In this document: piece by piece, positions 15,169 to 24,088 of the stretch
Layout of the letters: each line of letters begins with the position of its first letter
How positions within the stretch are numbered: position 1 is the first letter of the stretch
Origin: Streptomyces canus
GTDB taxonomy: Bacteria > Actinomycetota > Actinomycetes > Streptomycetales > Streptomycetaceae
Assembly (NCBI RefSeq): GCF_030815415.1
Contig: NZ_JAUSWW010000001.1
Coordinates: 9,548,001-9,612,000, forward strand
DNA: 64,000 bases
Reading direction: 5' to 3'
The notes under the pieces: generated by a model
Told to the model about the DNA's origin: nothing
What the model saw: only the letters and a program-made list of their open reading frames with translations
The model's database searches: none
Program-made: the position numbers and the translations under genes

Positions 15169-16229
15169 TGCGTACCTCCACCACGATCGAAGCCTCCGGT
15201 GGCGACTGGCGGGAGATCGTCGACTACGTCACCGAGGCGGAGAAGCTCGGGCTGGACATCTGCTGGGTGGCGGAGGCATGGGGCTCCGAAGCGCCCTCGC
15301 CGCTGGGCTACCTCGCCGCGAAGACCGAGCGCATGCTTCTCGGATCCGGAATCATCCAGCTCGGCACCCGCACACCGATGGCCATCGCCCGCGCCGCGAT
15401 CACCCTCTCTCAGATCTCCCAGGGGCGCTTCCTCCTCGGACTGGGCCCCTCGGGGCCGCAGGTGATCGAAGGACTGCACGGCGTGCCCTTCGATCGGCCG
15501 CTGTCACGGATGCGGGAGACCGTCGAGATCGTGCGCCAGGCCGCCTCGGGCGCCAAAGTCTCCTATTCCGGGCGGGAGTTCAGCATTCCGCTGCCGGGCC
15601 GGGAGGTGAAACCCATGCGTCTGTCGATGCGCGCCGAGCATGACATTCCGGTCTACCTCGCCACCCTCTCACCGAAGATGCTGCACCTGACCGGTGAGAT
15701 CGCCGACGGCTGGCTGGGTACCAGTTTCGTGCCCGAGGGCGCCAAGGAGGCGTACTTCGACCATCTGGACCAGGGCCTGGCCGCCGCCGGTCGCGCCCGC
15801 ACCGACCTTGACATCTGCCAGGGCGCCGAAGTCGCCTTCGCGGACGACGAGGACGCGCTGCGCCAGATGGTGGCGGGTCGCAAGAAGGAACTGGCCTTCA
15901 GTCTCGGCGGCATGGGCTCCGCGACCACGAACTTCTACAACAACGCCTACAGCCGCCAGGGTTGGGCTGACGTGGCGGCCGAGGTCCGCACGCGTTGGCA
16001 GGCCGGCGACCGGGACGGTGCGGCCGCGCTGGTCACCGACGAGATGGTGCTGGCGACCACTCTGATCGGCACCGAGGACATGGTGCGCGAGCGGCTGCGG
16101 GTGTGGCGCGACGCCGGTGTCGACACCGTGCGGTTCTATCCCGCCGGCGAGACCCTCGACGTCCGGCTCGCCACCCTGGGCCGGGCCATCGGCCTGGTCC
16201 GTGACATCGAGGACGAGGTGGCACGGTAG
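15168..16229 (+). CDS. LLM class flavin (probably F420)-dependent oxidoreductase
   Basis: 353 residues from ATG 15168, overlapping the preceding stop. Luciferase-like TIM barrel: EAEKLGLDICWVAEAWGSEA near 24-43, TERMLLGSGIIQLGTRTPMA, FLLGLGPSGPQVIEGLHG (cofactor-binding glycine segment) and IADGWLGTSFVPEG. The family uses F420 or FMN to oxidise or reduce alcohols, ketones or imines, and the Actinobacterial context favours F420. Coupled to an SRPBCC gene and downstream of an HxlR gene. Confidence 0.87.
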   Translation: MRTSTTIEASGGDWREIVDYVTEAEKLGLDICWVAEAWGSEAPSPLGYLAAKTERMLLGSGIIQLGTRTPMAIARAAITLSQISQGRFLLGLGPSGPQVIEGLHGVPFDRPLSRMRETVEIVRQAASGAKVSYSGREFSIPLPGREVKPMRLSMRAEHDIPVYLATLSPKMLHLTGEIADGWLGTSFVPEGAKEAYFDHLDQGLAAAGRARTDLDICQGAEVAFADDEDALRQMVAGRKKELAFSLGGMGSATTNFYNNAYSRQGWADVAAEVRTRWQAGDRDGAAALVTDEMVLATTLIGTEDMVRERLRVWRDAGVDTVRFYPAGETLDVRLATLGRAIGLVRDIEDEVAR

Positions 16230-16309
16230 CGAGACGGTCGGGCCCGGTCGCGGAGAGCCGTCGCGAGGTGTGGCCCGAAGGCGTCGGCCGACCTCGGCCA
16301 TGGGCGCCG

Positions 16310-16560
16310 ACGCAGTCCGCCGCGGCGATGATCCGGTTGCCCTGGCACGGGCCGGCCAGCAGTAGCCGCGCGACGGTGGTGACGGGAACGTCCGATTGCA
16401 GGTCGCCGTGTTCGGTCGGCGCGGTCAGCAGCAGTTCGATCGGCGGCCGGGCCACGGCGTCGGGGTACCGCTCTCTTGGGACCTGGGGCGCCTGGGCCGT
16501 CAGTTCTCGATGCAGTGGATCGTCGAGGAGGCGCCGCAGCAAGGCGTGCGTGAGGTTCGG
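16310..16560 (-). pseudogene. Possible C-terminal remnant of a TetR/butyrolactone-receptor-like protein
   Basis: Minus-strand reading contains LLDDPLHRELTAQAPQVPRE, then AEHGDLQSDVPV-like text (TEHGDLQSDVPVTTVARLLL). This resembles the ligand-domain helices of ScbR-type gamma-butyrolactone receptors (helix, GDLR-x-DVD, LLVAS). No helix-turn-helix or start is found upstream. The rest of 16230-16968 shows no gene. The similarity is judged by eye and is weak. Confidence 0.3.
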
Positions 16561-16968
16561 CACGGCGTTCTGACGGGCCCGTCGCCGGCGTGGGGCGCAG
16601 TGAACGCGGCGGCGCCGGACGCCGTTTCCAAGCCGGGCGTCCACGGTCCAGTCGCGGCCATCGGGCTGGACATCTTCGGCCTGGGTGACACCGAGGCCGA
16701 AGTACGCGGAGTCGACGAGCCGTCGTCCCGCCGTCCATGATTGCCGCGCGGGCATAGATCACGGCATCGCGACGCTGAAGCGAGCGTCTGGGTGACTGCC
16801 GCCGAGCTGGTGACCCTGTGGGCGACGTTCACTCGCTCCGGTGGTCTCCTTGCGGCAGGCGGTGGCACAGGCCGCCGCTGCTCAGTCGGTGAGCAGGAAC
16901 AGGTTGTTCGATCGGGAGCACGTCGGCCCCTCGCGGGAATCGGCCGCCCCAACGGAAAGGAACCGTCC

Positions 16969-18381
16969 ATGGATGAGCAGGGTGAGCGCTTCGACGTCGT
17001 GGTACTCGGCGCGGGCCCCGGCGGATACGTTGCCGCCATCCGGGCCGCCCAACTGGGAAAGCGCGTAGCGGTCGTCGAGGAGAAGTACTGGGGCGGCGTC
17101 TGTCTGAACGTGGGCTGCATCCCCACCAAGGCCCTGTTGCGCAACGCCGAACTCGCGCACGTCTTCACCCGCGAGGCGAAGACCTTCGGCATCAAGGTCG
17201 ACGGGCAGGTCTCCTTCGACTACGGGGAGGCGTTCCGCCGTAGCCGCAAGGTCGCGGACGGCCGGGTCAAGGGCGTCCACTACCTGATGAAGAAGAACAA
17301 GATCACGGAAGTCAGCGGCCGGGGTACGTTCCTGGACGCCCACACGCTTCAGGTGACCGATTACGAAGGCAACACCCGCACCATCGGCTTCGATCACTGC
17401 ATCATCGCCGCCGGGGCGACCCCGAAGCTGCTGCCCGGTACCCGCCGTACGTCGCGCGTGGTGACGTTCGAGGAGCAGATCCTCGCCGAGGACCTGCCGC
17501 AGTCGATCGTGATCGCGGGCGCCGGTGCCATCGGTATCGAGTTCGCCTATGTCCTGCACAACTACGGCGTGAAGGTGACGGTCGTCGAGTTCCTGGACCG
17601 GATCGCGCCGCTGGAGGACGTCGAGGTCTCCGCCGAACTCGCCAAGCAGTACCGCAAGTTGGGCATCGACGTCCTCACCTCGACCCGCGTCGAATCGATC
17701 GACGAGTCCGGCCCGCAGGTGCGGGTCACGGTCACCGGCAAGGACGGCACCCAGCAGGTACTGGAGGCGGACAAGGTCCTTCAGGCGATCGGCTTCGCGC
17801 CGAACGTCACCGGCTACGGCCTGGAGAACACGGGCGTCACGGTCACCGAGCGCGGCGCGATCGACGTCGACGGACGGTGCCGCACCTCTGTCCCGCACAT
17901 CTACGCCATCGGTGACGTCACCGCGAAGCTGATGCTCGCGCACGCCGCCGAGGCGATGGGCGTGGTCGCCGCGGAGACCCTCGCGGGCGCGGAGACGATG
18001 GAGTTGGACTACGTGATGATCCCGCGGTCCACCTTCTGCCAGCCCCAGATCGCCAGCTTCGGCTACACCGAGGCGCAGGCGAGGGAGAAGGGCTTCGACG
18101 TCCAGGTGGCCAAGTTCCCGTTCACCGCGAACGCCAAGGCCCACGGTCTCGGTGACGCGACCGGGTTCGTGAAGCTGATCAGCGACGCCAAGTACGGTGA
18201 ACTCCTCGGCGGCCACCTCATCGGCCCCGACGTCACCGAACTCCTGCCCGAGCTGACCCTGGCCCAGCAGTGGGACCTGACAGTCCACGAGGTCGCCCGC
18301 AACGTCCACGCCCACCCCACCTTGGGAGAGGCAGTCAAGGAAGCCGTCCACGGCCTCGCCGGCCACATGATCAACATGTAG
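16969..18381 (+). CDS. lpdA: Dihydrolipoyl dehydrogenase (E3)
   Basis: 470 residues from ATG 16969 (MDEQGERFDVVVLGAGPGG); GGAAAGG lies 8 bp upstream, and the longer frame from 16741 is not conserved-looking. It has the FAD motif GAGPGG (14-19), redox-active disulfide GGVCLNVGCIPTK, NAD motif GAGAIGIEFA, second FAD motif YAIGDVTAKLMLAHAAEAMG, and C-terminal dimer-interface HAHPTLGEAVKEA with the catalytic His-Glu pair. E3 reoxidises lipoyl groups of 2-oxoacid dehydrogenase or glycine-cleavage complexes with NAD+. No E1/E2 genes are adjacent, so this is a stand-alone copy. Confidence 0.95.
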   Translation: MDEQGERFDVVVLGAGPGGYVAAIRAAQLGKRVAVVEEKYWGGVCLNVGCIPTKALLRNAELAHVFTREAKTFGIKVDGQVSFDYGEAFRRSRKVADGRVKGVHYLMKKNKITEVSGRGTFLDAHTLQVTDYEGNTRTIGFDHCIIAAGATPKLLPGTRRTSRVVTFEEQILAEDLPQSIVIAGAGAIGIEFAYVLHNYGVKVTVVEFLDRIAPLEDVEVSAELAKQYRKLGIDVLTSTRVESIDESGPQVRVTVTGKDGTQQVLEADKVLQAIGFAPNVTGYGLENTGVTVTERGAIDVDGRCRTSVPHIYAIGDVTAKLMLAHAAEAMGVVAAETLAGAETMELDYVMIPRSTFCQPQIASFGYTEAQAREKGFDVQVAKFPFTANAKAHGLGDATGFVKLISDAKYGELLGGHLIGPDVTELLPELTLAQQWDLTVHEVARNVHAHPTLGEAVKEAVHGLAGHMINM

Positions 18382-18859
18382 CGGTGCGGCAGGGGCCCCT
18401 GGTGATCGGGTCGGTTTCGCGTCCTGGAGCTGCCAAGGGGTCCTGCCGTCACACGTTCGGGTGCGCGGCGGTTCCCTCGGTGATGAACCGGACGCCTTGC
18501 GGTCGCGGGGAGGGCTCGGTCTGCCCTTTGTTCCGTGCGTCAGTTGAAGCCGAGCATGGAGCAACGCAGGGGCGTGATCAGGCGGAGTGCGACGTTTCCT
18601 GGCCGGCAGCGTCGCCCGGCGTCCGTCGAGCAGGCGTGATTCAGCCGCGCGGACCGGCGCCGCGCGGCAATGTGTCGACGATGCGCGTTGCCGGTGCGTC
18701 CGGGTTCTGGCGCGGAATCGCTCCATGCGAGGGCGGCTGCGACGGCCGGGTGGAACGGGTCTCGACCAGGAAGACGACTCTGCCGTCCTGCGGCGTGCGC
18801 ACGGCCCGTGACGGAAGGGCGTCGACGGCACGAGGCCGCCGACGGCAAAGGGGCGCTGC
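18382..18859. other. 478-bp gap between convergent genes, nothing recognised
   Basis: Lies between the 3' ends of lpdA and the minus-strand aldo-keto reductase. Several readings stay open because of GC bias, but none shows motifs. No clear terminator stem was found. Confidence 0.3.
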
Positions 18860-19915
18860 TCAGGCTGTGGGTACGGCGGGCTGGGTGATGAGGGAGGCGT
18901 CGCCGCCCTGGACGGAGTCCCGGGCGCCGGCGGAGGCCTCGTGGGGCACTCCGAGGGGGACCGCACTGACGTCGGACAGGCGCGCGAACTGCTCAGGGGT
19001 GAGCTGGACGTCCAGGGCGCCCAGGTAGTCGTCGAGCTGGTTGAGGTTGCGCGGGCCGATGATCGGGACGAACGAGGTGGATGCCTGCGCGGCACGCTCA
19101 CGTACCCAGGCCACCGACACCTGGGCAGGCGTCGCGCCGGTCTCCTCGGCGACGGCCAGGACGGTGTCGACGACGGCCGTCTTCTGTTCGGTGCTCTCGG
19201 TGTGGATGACCGCCTTGAGATCGGTCAGCCGTCCCTCGGCGCTGCGGCGGTACTTGCCGGTGAGCAGTCCGCCGCCGAGCGGCGACCACAGGGCGGCGCC
19301 CAGCCCCAGACTCTCGGCCATCGGCAGCAGCTCGCGGTCGGCGGTCCTCTCGACGAGGCTGTACTCGATCTGGATGCCCGCGACCGGTGCCCAGTTCTTG
19401 AGGTCCGCGAGGGTCGCGGCGCGGGAGACGCGCCAGGCCGGGAAGTTGGACAGGGCGGCGTGGAGGATCTTGCCGGAGCTGACCAGGTCGTCGAGCCCGC
19501 GCAGGATCTCCTCCATGGGCGTGAGGTCGTCGGGGAAGTGGACCCAGTACAGGTCGACGTAGTCGGTACCGAGGCGCTTGAGGCTCGCTTCCAGTGAAGC
19601 GACCATGTTCTTGCGGCTGTTGCCCGTCCTGGAGATGCCGGGCTGCGGACTGGCCCCGTTGGTGAACTTGGTCGCCAGGACGAAGTGGTCTCGGTCGGCG
19701 GCGACGAACTTGCCCACCAGTTCTTCCGACTCGCCGAACTGGTAGCCGTCGGCGGTATCGAGGAACGTTCCGCCGGCCTCGGCGAACCGGTCGAACATCC
19801 GGCGTGCCTCGTCCGGTTCGGCGCCGGCACCCCAGCCGGTGCCGAAGTTCCCTGTGCCGAGCGCGTACTCCGAAACGCGCAGTCCTGTGCGTCGTCCGAA
19901 GGTCGTGTAACGCAT
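18860..19915 (-). CDS. Aldo/keto reductase
   Basis: 351 residues from ATG 19915, preceded by AAGGAGA. AKR barrel with the catalytic tetrad visible: Asp and Tyr in FLDTADGYQFGESEELVG, Lys in FVLATKF, His in YWVHFPDD. The C-terminal NADP-binding segment is FVPIIGPRNLNQLDDYLGAL. Reduces aldehydes or ketones with NADPH. Divergent from the TetR gene at 20246; two ACGATC-centred dyads lie between them, so repression by that TetR is likely. Confidence 0.9.
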   Translation of the reverse strand: MRYTTFGRRTGLRVSEYALGTGNFGTGWGAGAEPDEARRMFDRFAEAGGTFLDTADGYQFGESEELVGKFVAADRDHFVLATKFTNGASPQPGISRTGNSRKNMVASLEASLKRLGTDYVDLYWVHFPDDLTPMEEILRGLDDLVSSGKILHAALSNFPAWRVSRAATLADLKNWAPVAGIQIEYSLVERTADRELLPMAESLGLGAALWSPLGGGLLTGKYRRSAEGRLTDLKAVIHTESTEQKTAVVDTVLAVAEETGATPAQVSVAWVRERAAQASTSFVPIIGPRNLNQLDDYLGALDVQLTPEQFARLSDVSAVPLGVPHEASAGARDSVQGGDASLITQPAVPTA

Positions 19916-20164
19916 CAGGTCTCCTTGGTGCTGATTTCGCATCGGCGCAAGCGGCGGCCGGCGCGCCCGCCGACCGGCTATGCCCTCCGGCGCACCATCG
20001 CGCCCGCGGTCCCGTCGGTGGGACCAGGCAGGGCGGGCGGTCTCCGGTCAGGCGCGACTCCGGACGATGGCGCGGCGCCGTGGTCGGGGGCGTCGACCGC
20101 GCCCGGATCCGGTGCGCGGCGCCGACGAACCACCCAACCGTTGCGATGCGATGCCGGGTGCGGC

Positions 20165-20188
20165 TAAGTAAGACGATCTGTCTACTTA
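20165..20188. promoter_or_regulatory. TetR-type operator 1 between AKR and tetR
   Basis: Dyad TAAGTA-N12-TACTTA centred on GATC, with AAGACGATCTGTCT inside. It shares the ACGATCnGT core with the site at 20221. Confidence 0.55.
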
Positions 20189-20220
20189 AGGTTTCACCGT
20201 AGCTGGCTCGCCGCCTTATG

Positions 20221-20235
20221 TAAAACGATCGGTAT
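20221..20235. promoter_or_regulatory. TetR-type operator 2 upstream of tetR
   Basis: TAAAACGATCGGTAT, an imperfect palindrome with the ACGATCnGT core seen at 20165-20188. It lies 10 bp before the GTG start of the TetR gene and would block its expression when bound. Confidence 0.5.
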
Positions 20236-20245
20236 CCTTAACGCT

Positions 20246-20851
20246 GTGATCGAAACTCAGCCCGTACGTCGGCGTCGTGGGCGTGGCGCCCGGGAGCGGA
20301 TCCTCAAGGCGGCAACCGAGCTGTTCATCGCGCAAGGGATCAATGCCACCGGGATGGATCAGTTGTCGACCGTCGCCGAGGTCTCGAAGCGCACCCTCTA
20401 CGCGCACTTCCCCAGCAAGGACGAGCTCGTCGGGGCATACCTGGAGTCGCTGGTGGAGCCTCTCCTGCCCGTAGCCCCGTCATCCACCCAGCCGACTCTC
20501 AGCCCGCGCGAGCAGCTCCTCGCCATCTTCGACCGGAAGCCGGCGGAAACCATCGCCCCGTTCCGGGGGTGCCCGTTCCTCAACGTCAGCGTCGAGGTGC
20601 CTGACCCCGAGCACTCCGCCCACCAGCTGGCTGTGGCATACAAAAGGGAGTTCGCCCACCGCCTCACAGACATCGCACGGCAGGCCGGGGCCGCCGACCC
20701 GGAGAAGCTCGGGGAGCAACTCGCGCTGCTCTTCGACGGCGCGGCCGCACGCGGCACCGCACTCAACGACAACCGCACCGGCGCGTGTGCGCGATCCATC
20801 GCGGAGTTGGTGGTCGATGCCGCCCTCGCCGAGGCCGGTCCGCCGTCCTGA
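20246..20851 (+). CDS. TetR family transcriptional regulator
   Basis: 201 residues from GTG 20246. HTH at about 13-60: RERILKAATELFIAQGINAT, then MDQLSTVAEVSKRTLYAHFP. The ligand domain contains RGCPFLNVSVEVPDPEHSAH, the segment common to TetR proteins that control SDR/AKR genes. Divergent from the aldo-keto reductase with two candidate operators between them, indicating autoregulation and control of the reductase. Confidence 0.88.
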   Translation: MIETQPVRRRRGRGARERILKAATELFIAQGINATGMDQLSTVAEVSKRTLYAHFPSKDELVGAYLESLVEPLLPVAPSSTQPTLSPREQLLAIFDRKPAETIAPFRGCPFLNVSVEVPDPEHSAHQLAVAYKREFAHRLTDIARQAGAADPEKLGEQLALLFDGAAARGTALNDNRTGACARSIAELVVDAALAEAGPPS

Positions 20852-20890
20852 TCTGGTCGCGAAGGTGACAGGACGCCGACGTGGAGCGGT

Positions 20891-21295
20891 TTACTGAAGG
20901 TCTGTGCTCGGTTGGCGACGCCAGTCCCATCCAGGGTGCCGGTCCATCAGGGTGAGGAACTCACTCGCCCGCAGGATCTCGTAGTGGTTGGTGTCGAGAA
21001 GACCGTCGACACCGGGCAGGACGTCGCGGAGGAAGGGCCGGGCCGCGTCCATGGACTGGCACGACAGGTAGACCGCGTACGGTTCGCCGATCTGGGTCCT
21101 CACCTGCTCGAGCTCCTCCGGCTCGTAGTCGGCCAGGATCCCACCCGAGAGGTCGATGTAGTACGAGTACCCGTGCTGGTGCAGCTTTTCGTCGCCCGTC
21201 ACGGGATCCGGCACGAGCCCAAGGGAACGGATTCGCCCTTCAATCGACGGGCGTCGCTCCGCGGGGACCAGAATGATCACAGATGGCCAGGACAC
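20891..21295 (-). CDS. Hypothetical protein, 134 aa
   Basis: No family recognised. It is a soluble acidic protein starting MSWPSVIILVPAERRPSIEG, with YIDLSGGILADYEPEELEQV and a C-terminal PGWDWRRQPSTDL. Codon use is normal for the window and the ATG is clear. It sits alone between a TetR gene and an MBL-fold gene. The general form (short, acidic, aromatic-rich) recalls SMI1-like or immunity proteins, but that is only an impression. Confidence 0.6.
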   Translation of the reverse strand: MSWPSVIILVPAERRPSIEGRIRSLGLVPDPVTGDEKLHQHGYSYYIDLSGGILADYEPEELEQVRTQIGEPYAVYLSCQSMDAARPFLRDVLPGVDGLLDTNHYEILRASEFLTLMDRHPGWDWRRQPSTDLQ

Positions 21296-21397
21296 GCGGT
21301 CACCTCCCCGGCGACCGTAGTCGAGCGGCCCCCTCGGAGCGCCAGGTTTTCCGTTCGCCGGAGCCTGGCAGATCTCAACGTCGCGCGGCGGTGCCGC

Positions 21398-22249
21398 TCA
21401 GGTCGCCGAAGGCCGTGGCTGCTCCGGCGGAACCGAGCTCTCGGCAGCCGCCATCCACTGGTCGAGGTCGGTCTGGGTGAACTCTGTCCAGGGTGGGACT
21501 CCGGGGAGCTGGCGGAGGAGGTCGTAGGCCTCGGGGATCTGGGCTCCGCGCAGGACCGGGCAGTGGCAGCCGGCGATGACCTCGGCGTCCAACTGTTGGA
21601 AGCCGGTGACGACCTTCCCGAACTTTTGGGCGTCCAGCAGGGCGACCCAGGGGGATACCAGGCGTCCGCCGAACAACTGGCCGTCGCGGAACTCGTCCGG
21701 CGACAGCGCGGCCATTTCGGGCACAGGGGTCGGCACGTTCGTGGCGAAGGTGTCGACGGCCCACAGGACGTTGGCCTTCGAATCGAAGAGGGCTCGGGTG
21801 GTGGGGTTGTCGTACAGGGGCGGTCGCTTGGCGACCAGGGTGCGATCGCCCGCGTCGATCGTGTCGCCGTCGGTCATGAAGCGGCACCGGTTGATGGGAA
21901 TCTCCCACTCCTCGGCCATGCGGCCGATGGAGAACCATGTCGTCAGCAGGGTCGCGCTCGGGCATTCCGCGAGGACCGCCAGGAGGTTGCCGGCGTGGTC
22001 GCGGTCGTCGTGGGTGAGAAAGATCCACCGTACGTCCAGGGGATCCACGACGGACCAGGCCGCCTCCAGCCACTGCGAGCGCACTGCGGGCGCCCCGGTG
22101 TCCACAAGGACCGGTTCGGCTCCCCGAATCACCATCGAGTTCATCGGGAAGTGGCCGACCGGCGGTGCCTCAAGGGCCCACGGGATGACGAACGTCTCCT
22201 CGGCGATCTTGTACGGCTGCAGAAGGTCGAAACTCTCGATGGTTGTCAT
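21398..22249 (-). CDS. MBL-fold metallohydrolase of flavodiiron/ODP type
   Basis: 283 residues from ATG 22249 (MTTIESFDLL); the 21-codon upstream extension includes a duplicated GGACGGAGTCGCC and is unlikely to be coding. The metal motif is THDDRDHAGN (H-x-D-x-D-H). Further ligands are expected from LLTTWFSI, the Asp of LWAVDTFAT and the His of GCHCPV. This H-x-[DE]-x-D-H pattern with MNSMVIRG near the start matches the diiron oxygen-binding (ODP/FprA) branch, which lacks a flavodoxin domain here. The substrate is unknown; O2, NO or peroxide reduction is possible. Confidence 0.8.
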   Translation of the reverse strand: MTTIESFDLLQPYKIAEETFVIPWALEAPPVGHFPMNSMVIRGAEPVLVDTGAPAVRSQWLEAAWSVVDPLDVRWIFLTHDDRDHAGNLLAVLAECPSATLLTTWFSIGRMAEEWEIPINRCRFMTDGDTIDAGDRTLVAKRPPLYDNPTTRALFDSKANVLWAVDTFATNVPTPVPEMAALSPDEFRDGQLFGGRLVSPWVALLDAQKFGKVVTGFQQLDAEVIAGCHCPVLRGAQIPEAYDLLRQLPGVPPWTEFTQTDLDQWMAAAESSVPPEQPRPSAT

Positions 22250-22482
22250 CGCTGCTCTCCCCAGGACGGAGTCGCCCCCTAGGACGGAGTCGCCGCAGCC
22301 TCCATGAATCAAGTGCAGCCCCGTGCGGGGCTGTCGTCAAACGCAGAGGTCGTGACGGTGGGGTTCGGTGAGCGACGAGGGGTGCGCGGTCGGCGCCGGA
22401 CGGTCCCGGGCCGTGCTCAGGCGGGCGGTCGACTGCCGCCGCACCGGACTGGCCGCTTGCCATCGACCGGCGCTCGGCATAT

Positions 22483-22509
22483 GGTCGTACGAACGTAAGG
22501 CATACGACC
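22483..22509. promoter_or_regulatory. Dyad upstream of SDR 22535
   Basis: GGTCGTA-N13-TACGACC, with a TACGAACGTA core inside that resembles the operator at 13750. It lies 25 bp before the SDR start. Confidence 0.5.
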
Positions 22510-22534
22510 GTAATGTAAATGCAAGGAGCTCATA

Positions 22535-23350
22535 ATGACGACAACCCGGCCCGTCGCGCTCGTGACAGGTGCCTCATCGGGGATCGGCAAGGAGACGGCC
22601 CGCGCCTTCGTGGAGGCAGGTTTCGAGGTGATCGGAACCGGCCGCAAGACCTCAGGACTCACCCCGCCCCCCGGCGTGACGTACCTCGACCTCGACGTCG
22701 GCAGTGACGAGTCGGCCGGCGTCGCGGTCGGAGAGGTGATCGACCGGTTCGGGCGTATCGACGTGCTGGTCAACAACGCGGGCATCGGCTCGTCGGGCGC
22801 CGTCGAGGAGAACTCCGTCGCCCAAGCCCAGAACCTCCTGAACATCAACGTCCTCGGTGTCATCCGCATGACGAAGGCCGTCCTGCCGCACATGCGCGCC
22901 CAGGGCGGCGGACGCGTCATCAACATCTCGTCCGTCCTCGGGATCGCCCCCCAGCCCTTCATGGCCCTCTACGTCGCGTCGAAGCACGCCATCGAGGGCT
23001 ACTCCGAGTCGCTGGACCATGAGGTCCGCGAGCACGGCGTCCGGGTCCTGATCGTCCAGCCCGCCTACACCAAGACCAGCTTCGACACCAACGCCGCGCA
23101 GCCCGACACCCCGCTGCCCCTGTACGCCGAGCGGCGGCGCGTCTTCGACGAGGTCATGGCGGAGGCGATGAAGGCCGGCGACGATCCCGCCGTCGTCGCC
23201 AAGGTGATCGTCACCGCGGCCACCGACAGGAAGCCGAAGCTGCGCTACACCGCCGGTCCGCTGGCCTCCCGTGTCACCACGGCGCGCCGCCTCGTCCCCG
23301 CCGGAGCCTTCGACAAGCAGATCCGCAAGAACAACCGCCTACCTGCCTGA
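22535..23350 (+). CDS. Classical short-chain dehydrogenase/reductase
   Basis: 271 residues; AAGGAG lies 8 bp before ATG 22535. TGASSGIGKETA (11-22) is the cofactor motif, VLVNNAGIGSSGAVEEN the NNAG motif, NISSVLG the catalytic Ser region and YVASKHAIEGYSESL the YxxxK pair. The C-terminal part (TDRKPKLRYTAGPLASRV) is that of the oxidoreductase/retinol dehydrogenase-like group. The TetR gene 65 bp downstream is a probable partner. Confidence 0.9.
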   Translation: MTTTRPVALVTGASSGIGKETARAFVEAGFEVIGTGRKTSGLTPPPGVTYLDLDVGSDESAGVAVGEVIDRFGRIDVLVNNAGIGSSGAVEENSVAQAQNLLNINVLGVIRMTKAVLPHMRAQGGGRVINISSVLGIAPQPFMALYVASKHAIEGYSESLDHEVREHGVRVLIVQPAYTKTSFDTNAAQPDTPLPLYAERRRVFDEVMAEAMKAGDDPAVVAKVIVTAATDRKPKLRYTAGPLASRVTTARRLVPAGAFDKQIRKNNRLPA

Positions 23351-23415
23351 CAACCCGCGGACCTGGCCAGCGGCAGCTTGGAGGCAGGCCCCGGCTGCGA
23401 CGGAGGAACACACAA

Positions 23416-24003
23416 GTGCGGTACGCGAAGGAATACAAGCAGGAGACACGGCAGCGGATCATCGCGACGGCGGGCCGCCGACTCAAACGGGACGGCATCG
23501 ACGGCTCCGGGGTCGCCACCCTCATGAAGGACGCGGGCCTGACCGGCGGCACCTTCTACGCCTACTTCGACTCCAAGGACCACCTCGTCGCCACCGCCAT
23601 CGCCGACCAGATGCGCGCCCAGCACGCGACCATCGTCGCCCAGGCCGCACCCGGCCGTGCCGGCCTCGAACAGATCATCCGCTGGTACTTCTCACCCCAG
23701 CAGCGCGACAACATCGAGGACGGCTGCCCCAACGCCGCCCTCCTCGACGAGATCGCCCGCGCCACCGACCCCACCCGACAGGCCTACACCCACGGCGCCC
23801 TCGTCCTCATCGACGGCTTCGCCGCCCGCCTGGCCCCCCACGATCCACCCTCGGCACGCCTGACGTCACTCAGCCTCCTCGCCATGATGGCCGGAACCCT
23901 CCAACTCTCCCGCGCCCTGACCGACCGCCAACTCGCCGACCAACTCCTCGAACAAGGCATCCGTAACGCCCTCGCACTGATAGACACCGAACACCACAAC
24001 TGA
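23416..24003 (+). CDS. TetR/AcrR family transcriptional regulator
   Basis: 195 residues from GTG 23416. HTH at about 10-55: RQRIIATAGRRLKRDGIDGS, then VATLMKDAGLTGGTFYAYFD. The ligand domain has SPQQRDNIEDGCPNAALLDE, characteristic of LmrA/YxaF-type TetR proteins. It follows the SDR at 22535 and probably regulates it. A mutated, partially deleted copy with the same leader lies at 7137-7436, so this gene and its neighbourhood were once duplicated. Confidence 0.9.
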   Translation: MRYAKEYKQETRQRIIATAGRRLKRDGIDGSGVATLMKDAGLTGGTFYAYFDSKDHLVATAIADQMRAQHATIVAQAAPGRAGLEQIIRWYFSPQQRDNIEDGCPNAALLDEIARATDPTRQAYTHGALVLIDGFAARLAPHDPPSARLTSLSLLAMMAGTLQLSRALTDRQLADQLLEQGIRNALALIDTEHHN

Positions 24004-24052
24004 CGAGTGCCATCTCCATGAGGCCCGTCCCGACGCTGATGACCTACCATTA

Positions 24053-24068
24053 ATCATCCATGGAAGAT
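24053..24068. promoter_or_regulatory. MarR-type operator at the marR promoter
   Basis: 16-bp near-perfect palindrome ATCATCCATGGAAGAT (ATCWTCCATGGAWGAT), 21 bp upstream of the MarR start. Its TCCATGGA core recurs twice at 26856-26895. Confidence 0.55.
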
Positions 24069-24088
24069 AATTCTCCGGAAGATGAGTG

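Noticed and set aside
16882..19101. 739-codon minus-strand reading opposite lpdA
   Set aside because: Shadow of the well-supported dihydrolipoyl dehydrogenase; no domain seen.
20912..22282. 456-codon plus-strand reading across two minus-strand genes
   Set aside because: Spans two clearly coding minus-strand genes and their gap; lacks motifs.
22256..22300. Direct repeat of GGACGGAGTCGCC upstream of the MBL gene
   Set aside because: Only two copies; looks like local slippage in a leader and not a functional array.
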